Shown here one piece after another: positions 22,206 through 30,478 of a stretch of DNA of 33,611 nt. The translations under genes were made by a program, and so were the position numbers. The notes under the pieces are model-generated. The model was not told the DNA's origin and did no database searches. It worked only from the letters and a program-made list of their open reading frames with translations. Location: positions 1 to 33,611 of the forward strand of contig JAQBYD010000043.1 in assembly GCA_027623315.1 (NCBI GenBank). The letters are read 5' to 3'. This DNA is from Verrucomicrobiota bacterium (lineage in GTDB: Bacteria; Verrucomicrobiota; Kiritimatiellia; CAJWTS01). Every line of letters begins with the position of its first letter. The stretch's first letter is position 1.

Positions 22206-23094
22206 CGTCGGTGCTGACGGATCTGAGCATCGGCCGGGGCGCGATCAGGCCCGCCATGTCGTGCATCTCGCCGAATTGATGCAGGCCGGGCACGTAGTTA
22301 CACGTGCAGTGATTCATCGCGAGCACCGACTCGCGGAACGTGCAGTAGTATCCACTGACGACACACGCCTTGATGCGGGCATCCAGCGCCGCCGAAAATA
22401 GCGTGTGCATGCCCCCTCCCGAAATGCCCATCGCGCCCAGCCGTCGCGTGTCGAGGTCGCGCCGGGTCTTGAGATAGTCGATCAGCCGCTTCCCGTCATG
22501 CACGCGCAGGCCCAGGGCAGAACCGCCAAGATGGAGGGCCAGGACGGCCGTGTGGTGGCAGGTCGAAGGCCTGGGCTCACCGGGAAAGGAGCGGAGGTAG
22601 GCGTAGTCGTTCTGCCGTTCGCCGAAGCAGGAGATCTCCGGGGCTGCGACTGCAAAACCGCGCCGGCATAGCGCGACACCGAAGTCCGCGTGGTATCCAT
22701 CGGGAGTGTCCCGCTCGGATCCGTCTTCCCAGAGCCCCACGATATCTTTCACGCCGTAGCCATGTCCATGCCAGGCGATGACGGTTGGGATCGGCCTGGT
22801 GGCCCCCTTGGGAATCAACATGTAGACCGGCATCACGATGTTTCGCGCCGTCTGGACGAGGATCTTCTCACGCAGGTAGTCGCCTTTATCCACGCATTCG
22901 AGCACGCGGGGCCGCAACGGCGCCGCAGCGAGGTGCGTGAACCCGATCGTCTTGCCCAGCGCCGTGCGCGTCTTGCGCTGCCACGTTCTGGCGCTTTGCG
23001 CGCTGCGCGCGCGGAATCGGTGTGGAGCCGATTGCGGGGCATAGAGGTTCCAGAGAGCGGTATTCGGCTGGATGGCGTCTGATGTCTTAGGCAT
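22096..23094 (-). pseudogene. Alpha/beta hydrolase (acetyl-xylan-esterase/dienelactone-hydrolase-like), 3'-truncated
   Basis: From ATG 23094 the protein shows a hydrolase core: PIPTVIAWHGHGYGVKD (oxyanion region, about 101-117), FAVAAPEISCFGER and the nucleophile elbow MGISGGGMHT with Ser225. It continues to GLIAPRPML (about 282-290), the point where this family normally goes on with an S-G-x-x-D containing the catalytic Asp, and later a His. Here the frame becomes Ser/Arg-rich nonsense from about 22224 and runs antisense through the 3' end of panD to a stop at 22096. The catalytic Asp and His are missing, so it is probably inactive. The cause looks like a deletion joining it to panD. Confidence 0.7.
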
Positions 23095-23253
23095 CGTGGT
23101 CGCAGTCTGGCGGACCTTTCCGGGCGACGCAAGGCGTGAAGGCGCCCGGCTACTACACATCGCCAAGAAAAGGCTTTTCACCCTTCGCACGAGCCGTGCT
23201 ATACGTCGAATTTACGACAAGCGAAACCAGTCACGCAAAGGAATGCCATACCG

Positions 23254-24306
23254 ATGAAAGCAATGCTCGTCACCCTCACCGCAGCCATGCTGCTCCCCGC
23301 CGGCCTTAACGCGGCAGACGTTGACCTGGGCGGTGACATACGTCTTCGCCACGAAACGATAGACCAGGACGGGAAGGACACCCGTCATCGTTGGCGTGTT
23401 CGCGCACGTGTGACGGCTTCGGCGGATGTGACCGAAGCGGTCTCTGCACATCTTCGCCTGGCAAGCGGGTCTGACGACCCGACATCGAGCAACCAGACCT
23501 TCGGTGACGGGTCCAGCACGAAGGACTTTAATCTTGATCGCGCTTATCTGAAGTACGAACCGCAAGACAGTAGCCTCGCGATCATCGGCGGAAAGCATGG
23601 TGTTCCCTTTAATACGGCCGGCGACCTGATCTGGGACGGGGATCTTAACCTCGAAGGCCTTACCGCAACGTATGGCATGCACGCGTTTGCAGTGAACCTC
23701 GGCGCGTACTGGGCCGAAGAGCGCAGCTCGACGAGCGACACGTTGCTCTTTGGTGCACAGGTCACGGCCGACAGCGATATGGGCCTCTCGGGCTCCATTG
23801 GATATTACCTTTGGGATAACATGAAGGGCTTCGCGCCACTCTTCGACGTTGCCAATGCTCGCGGCAACACGGTCGTCGAAGCGGAGGACGGCTCGCTCAC
23901 TTATGCCGAGGATTTTGGCGTGCTGAACGCAAACATCGAGTTCGATACGGCCGTCGGCGACATGCCGCTGACCGTGTTCGGTGAATACGTCACCAACACC
24001 GATGCCGATGGCGATAAAGACGCCGGGTTCATGTTGGGCATCAAGGTCGGCAAGGCTACGGATCCGGGAATGTGGCAGGCCAGCCTTGACTACCGTGACC
24101 TCGAAGCGGACGCCACGGTCGGGCTGTTCGCCGACTCCGATTCGTTCGGCGGCGGCACGGATGGCCAAGGCTTTCGAGTAAAAGCGAAGTATATACTCGC
24201 CAAGAACTTATCCGCCGGCGCGGCGGTCTACCTGCAGCAGATCGATCCGGATGGCGCTGATCTGGACCACCAGCGCCTCCAACTCGACCTCGTTGCCAAG
24301 TTCTAG
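23254..24306 (+). CDS. Outer membrane porin
   Basis: A 350-residue protein with a signal peptide (MKAMLVTLTAAMLLPAGLNA, cleavage before ADVD). It continues with DIRLRHETIDQDGKDTRHRW and then a series of amphipathic strands separated by Gly/Asp-rich turns. It ends in RLQLDLVAKF, whose terminal Phe is the usual BAM recognition signal. Family: putative porin, like those of Verrucomicrobia and Proteobacteria. Acidic loops (for example TNTDADGDKDAG) suggest Ca2+ or cation association. An AAAGGA precedes the ATG at a slightly long distance. It stands alone, followed by the 66-bp dispersed repeat. Substrate is not apparent, but its proximity to the pst region would fit phosphate or a general pore. 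Confidence 0.82.
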   Translation: MKAMLVTLTAAMLLPAGLNAADVDLGGDIRLRHETIDQDGKDTRHRWRVRARVTASADVTEAVSAHLRLASGSDDPTSSNQTFGDGSSTKDFNLDRAYLKYEPQDSSLAIIGGKHGVPFNTAGDLIWDGDLNLEGLTATYGMHAFAVNLGAYWAEERSSTSDTLLFGAQVTADSDMGLSGSIGYYLWDNMKGFAPLFDVANARGNTVVEAEDGSLTYAEDFGVLNANIEFDTAVGDMPLTVFGEYVTNTDADGDKDAGFMLGIKVGKATDPGMWQASLDYRDLEADATVGLFADSDSFGGGTDGQGFRVKAKYILAKNLSAGAAVYLQQIDPDGADLDHQRLQLDLVAKF

Positions 24307-24326
24307 AGTGAGTTGGCGAAGCCCTG

Positions 24327-24392
24327 TTTCGATCAAGCCTGACGGAGCTATCCGTGTTCGTAGTAGGAAAAGTGTGAGATATCCGGGCTAGA
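24327..24392. repeat. 66-bp repeat, partial copy of the palindromic element
   Basis: It is identical over 66 bases to 13391-13456 (from TTTCGATCAAGC to ATCCGGGCTAGA) and includes the inner ACGGA-GCTA-TCCGT hairpin. The outer left arm present at 13373-13390 is missing here. It lies 20 bases after the porin stop codon. Confidence 0.88.
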
Positions 24393-24510
24393 GCCGGCCC
24401 GCAGGGGGCGGTCCCGCCTTCGTCGCGCGACACGACTACGCCGGGTACAGCAAGGCACTCGATTTGAAGGGGACGATGGCTTAAGTTAACGCCGTCGGCA
24501 GACTCCGCCC

Positions 24511-25392
24511 ATGAAATCTCAGGACCCCACATCACAATCGTATTTCGCCTCGCATCCGCGCTTGTGGAGGGACTTTCACTATGTCTACCCGGTGATCAGC
24601 CGGCGCAGCAAGGGGTTGTCGATCGGCGTGAACCTGAACGTCGATAAGGTCTGTAACTTCGATTGCATCTATTGCTGTGTCGACCGGTCCGTCACGCCGC
24701 CGCGCAAAGACGTGGATCTCGACCAGCTGCGCGAGGAGCTCGATGCCATGGTGTCCTGGGCCGGCGGCGGCGAGATATGGGAGACGGATGACTTCAAAAA
24801 CGTTCCGCCGGAGCTACGGCACGTTCGCGATATAACGTTTTCCGGTGACGGTGAGCCGACATCGTTTCTGCGTTTCGCCGAAGCGTGCCAAATCGCCGCC
24901 GATGCACGCACGCGGCACGGACTCGATGACGCCCGCTTGATCGTGCATACCGACTCCAGCCTGTTGCATCGCGATCATGTCAAAGAAGGGATCGCGATTC
25001 TCGACGCCAACAATGGCGAGGTCTGGGCCAAGCTCGATGGCGGGACGACGGCATACTACCGGCTCGTGAACCGGTCAAAGGTTCCGTTTCAGCAGGTCCT
25101 CGACAACATCCTCGCCTGCGGCCGTGAACGGGAGATTGTGATCCAGGCATTATTCATGACCGTGCACGGGGAGCCGCTGCCCGATGAGGAGTTCGATGCG
25201 TTCTGTGAACGCCTCCGGGAGCTGATTGCGGGGGGATGCCGCGTCTCGCTGGTGCAGATCTACACGGTCGCACGCAACCCCGCCGAAGCCTACGCCCAGC
25301 CGCTGCCCAACGAACACCTCGACCGCTTGGTGGCAGCGCTCCAGCGACGGCTACCAGATCTCCTCTGCGAGCCGTATTACGGCGTGGAATAA
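24511..25392 (+). CDS. Radical SAM enzyme (COG0731-like)
   Basis: A 293-residue protein. The 4Fe-4S motif C-x3-C-x2-C is Cys48, Cys52 and Cys55 in VCNFDCIYCCVDR, with an extra adjacent Cys56. The GGE-type SAM-binding motif is FSGDGEPTS (110-118). LNVDKVCNFDCIYC and VWAKLDGGT are typical of the wybutosine-related COG0731 family found in many bacteria without a known tRNA substrate. The rest forms a partial TIM barrel. It has no recognisable C-terminal extra domain. The Shine-Dalgarno sequence is weak. It stands alone between the 66-bp repeat and a TA module. Substrate is unknown. Confidence 0.85.
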   Translation: MKSQDPTSQSYFASHPRLWRDFHYVYPVISRRSKGLSIGVNLNVDKVCNFDCIYCCVDRSVTPPRKDVDLDQLREELDAMVSWAGGGEIWETDDFKNVPPELRHVRDITFSGDGEPTSFLRFAEACQIAADARTRHGLDDARLIVHTDSSLLHRDHVKEGIAILDANNGEVWAKLDGGTTAYYRLVNRSKVPFQQVLDNILACGREREIVIQALFMTVHGEPLPDEEFDAFCERLRELIAGGCRVSLVQIYTVARNPAEAYAQPLPNEHLDRLVAALQRRLPDLLCEPYYGVE

Positions 25393-25407
25393 ACCGAGAC
25401 TAGATGC

Positions 25408-25448
25408 TTGACGCGTAGCATGAGTAGGTTATACTCACCGTATGAGTA
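25408..25448 (+). promoter_or_regulatory. Promoter and operator of the VapBC-like/glpK operon
   Basis: TTGACG (25408-25413) and TATACT (25430-25435) are separated by 16 bases. TGAGTA-GGTTA-TACTCA (25421-25437) is a perfect 6-bp inverted repeat over the -10. A third TGAGTA overlaps the start codon (25443-25448). Transcription would start about at the ATG 25442, so the mRNA is probably leaderless, and no Shine-Dalgarno sequence is present. Confidence 0.65.
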
Positions 25449-25699
25449 AGAGATTGCAGGTGATCTTGGATGATGCCGAGTTGAACGAGATTCGGGCTAC
25501 GGCGAAAGAGCAGCGCATGACCGTGGCAGAGTGGGTTCGCCAGGCCCTTAGAACAGCGCGCCGGAGCGTCTCCGAAGGACGGGCGGACAAGAAAATAGAG
25601 TCTATCCGAGCCTCGGCTCGTCAGGGGTTTCCAACTGCAGATATCGACCAAATGCTCTCCGAGATAGAGCGTGGCTACACGAACTTGGACTCAGGGTGA
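25442..25699 (+). CDS. RHH-fold antitoxin (VapB-like)
   Basis: An 85-residue protein. [20 protein letters not shown] begins a ribbon-helix-helix domain: strand RLQVIL, helix [14 protein letters not shown] and helix [14 protein letters not shown]. The C-terminal 40 residues are helical and end with [13 protein letters not shown], suited to toxin binding. It overlaps the PIN toxin start by four bases (GTGA). It very likely represses its own promoter, since three TGAGTA half-sites lie in the -10 and start region. Because glpK follows the toxin without a gap, this antitoxin may also control glycerol kinase expression; that is inference. Confidence 0.85.
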   Translation: MSKRLQVILDDAELNEIRATAKEQRMTVAEWVRQALRTARRSVSEGRADKKIESIRASARQGFPTADIDQMLSEIERGYTNLDSG

Positions 25700-26094
25700 T
25701 ATTCGTCGATTCGAATATTCCGATGTATCTCGTCGGGGCGCCGCATCCGCGCAAGGTTGATGCGCAGCGGCTGCTTGAATCCAGCGTGGCGTCTGAAGAA
25801 CGTTTGGTGACGGATGCGGAAGTGCTTCAGGAGATATTACACCGGTACGTGGCAATTGATCGGCGAGGCGCGATCCAACCAGCTTTTGACGCGCTACTAA
25901 ATGTTGTTGATGAGGTCTTATCCGTTGAGCTCCAGGACGTCGAGCGCGCGAAAGAGATCGTCATGGGATCGGCCGGGCTTTCGGCGAGAGACGCGGTCCA
26001 CCTGGCGATCATGGAGCGAAGAGGCATGGACCGCATCATGAGCTTCGACAGCGGCTTCGATGCGTGGCCGGGCGTCACCCGCGTGGGAGGGTAG
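25696..26094 (+). CDS. PIN-domain toxin (VapC-like)
   Basis: A 132-residue PIN protein with the expected acidic residues: Asp in [14 protein letters not shown], Glu in [12 protein letters not shown], Asp in [12 protein letters not shown] and the closing [14 protein letters not shown]. The start is GTG 25696, overlapping the antitoxin stop. The stop codon TAG (26092-26094) is immediately followed by the glpK ATG. The GGGAGGG inside the toxin's last codons is the only ribosome binding site for glpK. The toxin looks intact. The target RNA is unknown. Confidence 0.87.
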   Translation: MIFVDSNIPMYLVGAPHPRKVDAQRLLESSVASEERLVTDAEVLQEILHRYVAIDRRGAIQPAFDALLNVVDEVLSVELQDVERAKEIVMGSAGLSARDAVHLAIMERRGMDRIMSFDSGFDAWPGVTRVGG

Positions 26095-27594
26095 ATGAAA
26101 TACGTTCTAGCACTGGACCAGGGCACGACCAGCTCACGGGCGATCGTTCTTGATCGCGCGGGGACTCTCGTTGCGGTTGCACAGCAAGAGTTCGAACAGA
26201 TTTTTCCGCAACCCGGCTGGGTGGAGCACGATGCAAACGAAATCTGGAGCACGCAGTCCCGCGTCGCCGATGAAGCCCTCCAGCAAGCCGGCGCCACCGC
26301 GTCCGACGTAGCGGCTGTCGGGATCACCAACCAGCGCGAGACCACGGTGTTGTGGGATCGCGCAACCGGCGCTCCGATCGCTAACGCGATCGTCTGGCAG
26401 GACCGGCGCACCGCGGCAGACTGTGAACGGCTCCGTGCGCGTGGCCACGTCGACACGTTCCGCGACAAGACCGGACTGGTGCTGGACGCCTACTTCTCCG
26501 GAACCAAAGTCGCCTGGTTGCTGGACAACATCGCCGGGGCGCGCGCGAAGGCCGAGCGTGGCGAACTGGCCTTCGGCACGATCGATAGCTGGCTCGCTTA
26601 CCGGCTCACGGAGGGAGCGCTGCACATCACCGACCCGAGCAACGCGTCGCGCACGCTGCTCTATAACATCCACTCGAATGCGTGGGACGATGAGCTCCTC
26701 GAGATTCTCGACGTGCCGCGTGGCATTCTTCCCGAGGTCAAGAGCAGCTCAGAAGTCTATGGCCAGATCACCGCCGATCTCGCCATCAAGGGCGCGCCGC
26801 TGGCCGGCATTGTCGGCGACCAGCAGGCTGCGACGATGGGCCAGATCTGTATCGAACCCGGGCGCGCGAAGAACACCTATGGAACCGGGTGTTTCTTCTT
26901 GTTAAATACCGGGCAGGAGGCGCGTCCCTCCCACAACAACCTGTTGACCACCGTAGCGTGGCAGCGCGACGGTAAAGTCGACTACGCCCTGGAGGGTAGC
27001 GTCTTCATGGGGGGAGCGATCGTACAGTGGTTGCGAGACGGGCTTGGCATGATTGAGTCGGCGCCGCAGAGCGATGTGATGGCGGAAAGCGTCGACGGCA
27101 GCGACGGGGTCTACTTCGTTCCCGCCTTGACGGGGCTGGGCGCGCCGCACTGGGATCCGTACGCGCGTGGCATGATCATCGGGATTACGCGCGGCACCAC
27201 GAGGAACCACATCGCGCGCGCCGCGCTGGAGGGGATCGCGTACCAGGTGGCGGACCTGGCGGACGCGATGCAGGCGGATGCGGGGTCGCCGATCACGGAA
27301 CTGCGCGTCGACGGCGGCGCGGCAGCGAGCGATTTTCTGATGCAGTTTCAGGCGGACCTGCTGCGTATCCCGGTCGTGCGGCCGACCATCCTGGAGACCA
27401 CTGCGCTTGGCGCGGCCTACATGGCGGGCCTCGCCGTCGGCTACTGGGAGTCCGTCGATGAGATCGCGCAGAACTGGCAGGTCGATCGCATCTTCGAACC
27501 CCAAATGCCCGAAAGCCAGGCCATCCACCAGCGCGCACGCTGGAGCGAAGCCGTCGAGCGCGCAAAGGGCTGGGAGCGCGGTGCCGATGCGTAG
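26095..27594 (+). CDS. glpK: Glycerol kinase
   Basis: A 499-residue FGGY kinase (the E. coli enzyme has 502). The N-terminal phosphate loop is [30 protein letters not shown] and [11 protein letters not shown] follow, then [15 protein letters not shown] and [20 protein letters not shown] near the second nucleotide site. It phosphorylates glycerol to glycerol 3-phosphate, which the GlpD encoded downstream oxidises. The ATG follows the VapC stop codon without a spacer, and the Shine-Dalgarno sequence lies inside the toxin gene. It is therefore translated as part of the TA transcript. A transposase with its REP hairpins separates it from glpD. Confidence 0.97.
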   Translation: MKYVLALDQGTTSSRAIVLDRAGTLVAVAQQEFEQIFPQPGWVEHDANEIWSTQSRVADEALQQAGATASDVAAVGITNQRETTVLWDRATGAPIANAIVWQDRRTAADCERLRARGHVDTFRDKTGLVLDAYFSGTKVAWLLDNIAGARAKAERGELAFGTIDSWLAYRLTEGALHITDPSNASRTLLYNIHSNAWDDELLEILDVPRGILPEVKSSSEVYGQITADLAIKGAPLAGIVGDQQAATMGQICIEPGRAKNTYGTGCFFLLNTGQEARPSHNNLLTTVAWQRDGKVDYALEGSVFMGGAIVQWLRDGLGMIESAPQSDVMAESVDGSDGVYFVPALTGLGAPHWDPYARGMIIGITRGTTRNHIARAALEGIAYQVADLADAMQADAGSPITELRVDGGAAASDFLMQFQADLLRIPVVRPTILETTALGAAYMAGLAVGYWESVDEIAQNWQVDRIFEPQMPESQAIHQRARWSEAVERAKGWERGADA

Positions 27595-27749
27595 CGGGCC
27601 TGAGAAATATAGGCGCACTCAGTTCGACGGAGCGCCGAGCATAGGAGCGTGCATTCTTCGGGAATTTGAACCGCCAGATCACGCCGTATGGCGCACATCC
27701 CAAGGGCTCAGGTACATTTGACCCCGACCCGGGGCTACCGCGTAGAATC

Positions 27750-27777
27750 ATGGAGACGACGTGCCCCCACGCCGCCC
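27750..27777 (+). repeat. GGAG-type REP, unit 1
   Basis: ATGGAGAC is followed by GACGTG-CCCC-CACGCC, a variant of the hairpin seen at 28299-28472. It lies 42 bases upstream of the REP-associated transposase start. Confidence 0.65.
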
Positions 27778-27818
27778 TTGATGATCTGATAGAAGACAAT
27801 CGAGCACACTGGAGACTC

Positions 27819-28292
27819 ATGCCGAAACAGGAACCTTACCGCCATCTTACTCACGCTCCGCCGGTGAACGACCGATCCATCGTCTTCTTCACCGCCGTGA
27901 CATTCCAGAGAAAGACCCTGTTGAGCAGTGATGCCGCGCATCAGATTCTCCTCGGATTGTGGGAACGGTCTGTAGACAGGAACAATTGGTTCGTCGGCGA
28001 CTACCTGCTCATGCCGGACCACGTACACATGTTCGCACGGCCATCGCTAGACGCGGATTCCATGCGGAGCTGGGTGAAGATGTGGAAGTCCGTCAGTTCA
28101 AGGAAGCTCACTTCCGGACTCGGCGTCGATCCGCCGATATGGCAGGAAGAGTATTTTGATCGGTATCTGCGGTCTGCGGAGTCATATTCCGAGAAGTGGC
28201 AGTACGTGCGGGAGAACCCGGTTCGGGCAGGTCTCGTCTCGTCTCCTAATGACTGGCCCTACCAAGGAAGGATTCATGATCTCCAGTTCTAG
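27819..28292 (+). CDS. REP-associated tyrosine transposase (RAYT, IS200/IS605-like Y1 family)
   Basis: The start is ATG 27819 with GGAG four bases before it; a longer frame would run through REP unit 1. The 157-residue protein has the HUH motif HVH (68-70) in LLMPDHVHMF, and a catalytic Tyr129 in KWQYVRENPVRAGLV, a stretch highly typical of RAYTs. These domesticated transposases are associated with REP palindromes, and four such units flank the gene here. It probably cuts and joins single-stranded REP DNA rather than mobilising itself. It is placed between glpK and glpD on the same strand, apparently as an insertion in a glycerol operon. Confidence 0.88.
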   Translation: MPKQEPYRHLTHAPPVNDRSIVFFTAVTFQRKTLLSSDAAHQILLGLWERSVDRNNWFVGDYLLMPDHVHMFARPSLDADSMRSWVKMWKSVSSRKLTSGLGVDPPIWQEEYFDRYLRSAESYSEKWQYVRENPVRAGLVSSPNDWPYQGRIHDLQF

Positions 28293-28298
28293 ACTCCC

Positions 28299-28330
28299 GC
28301 AGAGCGGCGTGGGGGCACGCCGTCTCCATG
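28299..28330 (-). repeat. GGAG-type REP, unit 2 (inverted)
   Basis: Read on the minus strand: CATGGAGACGGCGTG-CCCC-CACGCCGCTCTGCG. It lies seven bases after the RAYT stop codon, in the opposite orientation to units 1, 3 and 4, as in a BIME. Confidence 0.85.
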
Positions 28331-28392
28331 GTCGAATCAACAGTCGGGCGATCTTAGAATCGGATCAGCTTCTGTCATCATGGATTGAAACC

Positions 28393-28472
28393 ATGGAGAC
28401 GGCGTGCCCTCACGCCGCTCTGCGCGCCGCTGTTGAATCCATGGAGACGGCGTGCCCTCACGCCGCTCTGCG
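28393..28472 (+). repeat. GGAG-type REP, units 3 and 4 (tandem)
   Basis: Two identical 32-base units, ATGGAGAC-GGCGTG-CCCT-CACGCC-GCTCTGCG, start at 28393 and 28441 with 16 bases between. Each folds as a 6-bp hairpin with a conserved GGAG foot. They are preceded by related TTGAAACC and TTGAATCC sequences. They end 32 bases before the glpD start codon and may shape its mRNA. Confidence 0.9.
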
Positions 28473-28504
28473 TGCGATTACGTGAGTAACGGGCATCCAC
28501 TACA

Positions 28505-30070
28505 ATGAACCGTAACGATATGATAGCCAACCTCGGCGAGCGGACGTCGCCCTGGGACATGGTGATCATCGGGGGTGGGGCGACGGGATTGGGCACGGCC
28601 GTGGACGCCGCTTCACGTGGATACGATGTCGTGCTCTTCGAGCAATGTGACTTCGCTAAAGGCACGTCGAGCCGCTCGACCAAGCTGGTGCACGGGGGCG
28701 TGCGCTACCTTCAGCAGGGCAACGTTTCGCTCGTCACCGAAGCGCTGAAGGAACGCGGACTGCTTCTACAGAACGCGCCGCACCTCGTTGACGACGTGGC
28801 CTTCATTGTTCCGAGCTACGAATGGTGGGAGTCGCCCTTCTATGGAATCGGGCTGAAGGTCTACGATCTGTTGGCTGGACGCTACGGGTTTGGGAAGTCC
28901 GAGACCTTGTCCCGCGAGGAAGTGATCGCGGAGATCCCCTCGATTAATCCCGAGGGGCTTCGCGGCGGGACGCGTTACTACGACGGCCAGTTTGACGATG
29001 CGCGCCTCGCGATCAACCTGGCCACCACGGCCTTTGAGCAGGGCGCCACACTTTTGAATTACGCGCGCGTGAGCGCAATCAACAAGGACGAAGATGGTGT
29101 GGCCGGCGGCGTCACGATCGTCGATGCAGAGACCGGGCAGGAGCATCGGATCGACGGCCGGGTCGTGATCAACGCGACCGGTCCATTCGCCGACGCGGTA
29201 CGCCGGCTCGATAACCCGGATGCGAAACCGATCATCGCGCCCAGCCAGGGCGTGCACCTCGTGCTGGAGCGATCGTTCATCTCGGGTGACGCCGCGATCA
29301 TGGTTCCACATACCGACGATGGACGAGTGATGTTCGCGATCCCCTGGCACGACGTGGCCGTGGTCGGCACCACGGATACGCCGATCGACGAGATTTCGCT
29401 CGAGCCGCGTGCCTTCGATGAAGAGATCGACTACATCCTCGAGACCGCGAATCGCTATCTTCAGCGACCGGCCACACGTGACGACATCCTCAGCGTATTT
29501 GCCGGCATCCGGCCGCTCGTCAAGGCGGGGGACGCGGAAGATACCGCCGCTTTGTCGCGCGAGCACGCCATCCTGGTGGACCCGGATTCGGGATTGTTGA
29601 CCGCGGCGGGCGGCAAGTGGACGACGTATCGAAAAATGGCTGAAGACATCGTCGACCAAGCCTTCGTGCTGGCCGACCTCGAGCCGGAACCGTGCATGAC
29701 GCGCGATCTTCAGATTCACGGGTATCACCGCCGCGCCGAACGCTTCGGCCGATTCGATTTCTACGGTTCCGACGCTGCCGAAATCGAGAACCTGACCCAG
29801 TCCGATCCGGCGCTCGCCGAGCGCGTTCACCCGGAGCTCGAGCTGACCGCCGGCGAAATCATCTGGTTCTGCCGGCGCGAAATGGCGCGCACGGTCGACG
29901 ACGTCCTCGCCCGCCGCTCGCGCTCCCTTCTCTTCAACGCCCGCGCTGCCATGCAGGCTACCGATGCCGTCGCGCGGGTCATGGCCAGAGAGCTCGGCCA
30001 CGGGAAGGACTGGATTCAGCAACAAAGCGACGATTTCAGGGCCATCGCGAGTCGATATCAGGCGCGTTGA
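28505..30070 (+). CDS. glpD: Aerobic glycerol-3-phosphate dehydrogenase
   Basis: A 521-residue FAD-dependent oxidoreductase. The dinucleotide-binding motif is VIIGGGATGLGTAVDAASRG, then FEQCDFAKGTSSRSTKLVHG, the classical GlpD FAD site. GVRYLQQGNVSLV follows. The substrate and FAD region is in FAGIRPLVKAGD and TAAGGKWTTYRKMAED, and the C-terminal helical domain ends AIASRYQAR. It converts glycerol 3-phosphate to dihydroxyacetone phosphate at the membrane, passing electrons to quinone. It completes the GlpK-GlpD pathway. The start follows two REP units. No separate promoter was recognised. Confidence 0.96.
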   Translation: MNRNDMIANLGERTSPWDMVIIGGGATGLGTAVDAASRGYDVVLFEQCDFAKGTSSRSTKLVHGGVRYLQQGNVSLVTEALKERGLLLQNAPHLVDDVAFIVPSYEWWESPFYGIGLKVYDLLAGRYGFGKSETLSREEVIAEIPSINPEGLRGGTRYYDGQFDDARLAINLATTAFEQGATLLNYARVSAINKDEDGVAGGVTIVDAETGQEHRIDGRVVINATGPFADAVRRLDNPDAKPIIAPSQGVHLVLERSFISGDAAIMVPHTDDGRVMFAIPWHDVAVVGTTDTPIDEISLEPRAFDEEIDYILETANRYLQRPATRDDILSVFAGIRPLVKAGDAEDTAALSREHAILVDPDSGLLTAAGGKWTTYRKMAEDIVDQAFVLADLEPEPCMTRDLQIHGYHRRAERFGRFDFYGSDAAEIENLTQSDPALAERVHPELELTAGEIIWFCRREMARTVDDVLARRSRSLLFNARAAMQATDAVARVMARELGHGKDWIQQQSDDFRAIASRYQAR

Positions 30071-30108
30071 ACGGCGTCGTCGTGAGCCCTTCTCGAGGTG
30101 GACCCCCG

Positions 30109-30129
30109 TTGCCTCAAGGCCAGAGGCAA
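30109..30129. terminator. Hairpin after glpD, possible terminator
   Basis: TTGCCTC-AAGGCCA-GAGGCAA forms a perfect 7-bp stem with a 7-nt loop, 39 bases after the glpD stop. The downstream TATAGACC is not a U-tract, so termination by this hairpin alone is uncertain. Confidence 0.35.
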
Positions 30130-30152
30130 TATAGACCCATATATAGGGGGAG

Positions 30153-30338
30153 GATCCTGGCTACTACGACGTACTCAAGGAGATCGCGACAAAAGCGAAG
30201 ATTGCCGGGCCGATGATTCACGACGCGCGAGTTGCCGCCGTATGTATTCATCACGACGTCCGCGAGCTCTGGACTGCCGATCGGGACTTCTCGCGCTTCG
30301 CGATGCTCAAAACACGCAACCCGTTGGGTGACGCATAG
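30153..30338 (+). pseudogene. C-terminal fragment of a PIN-domain toxin
   Basis: This frame reads DPGYYDVLKEIATKAKIAGP, MIHDARVAAVCIHHDVREL and WTADRDFSRFAMLKTRNPLG. That is the C-terminal half of a VapC-like PIN domain, including the HDAR and TADRDFSRF acidic motifs. The N-terminal half and its start are missing; upstream lies the end of glpD. An internal ATG at 30213 gives only about 40 residues. It is probably a remnant of a former TA pair. Confidence 0.75.
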
Positions 30339-30440
30339 ACGGAGTGTGTTCAAACAAAAGAAGCCGGCGAATAGTCTAAGCGGAAGCACCGACGATTCAG
30401 GGCTGGCCTCGCGGCGACCCTCGCTGAGCTCGGCGCAAGC

Positions 30441-30475
30441 TTGACATGCCTGCTTAGCCTGCTTAATATGCCTGC
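30441..30475 (+). promoter_or_regulatory. Consensus promoter with triple GCCTGC operator
   Basis: TTGACA (30441-30446), a 17-base spacer and TAATAT (30464-30469) form a near-perfect sigma-70 promoter. Three GCCTGC repeats, beginning TGCCTGC at 30447, AGCCTGC at 30456 and TGCCTGC at 30469, lie in and after it. The start would fall about three bases before the ATG at 30479, so the mRNA is essentially leaderless. Confidence 0.75.
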
Positions 30476-30478
30476 ATC

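Noticed and set aside
28766-30025. A 419-residue minus-strand frame within glpD
   Set aside because: Antisense shadow of a conserved FAD enzyme; composition is atypical and no ribosome binding site is present.
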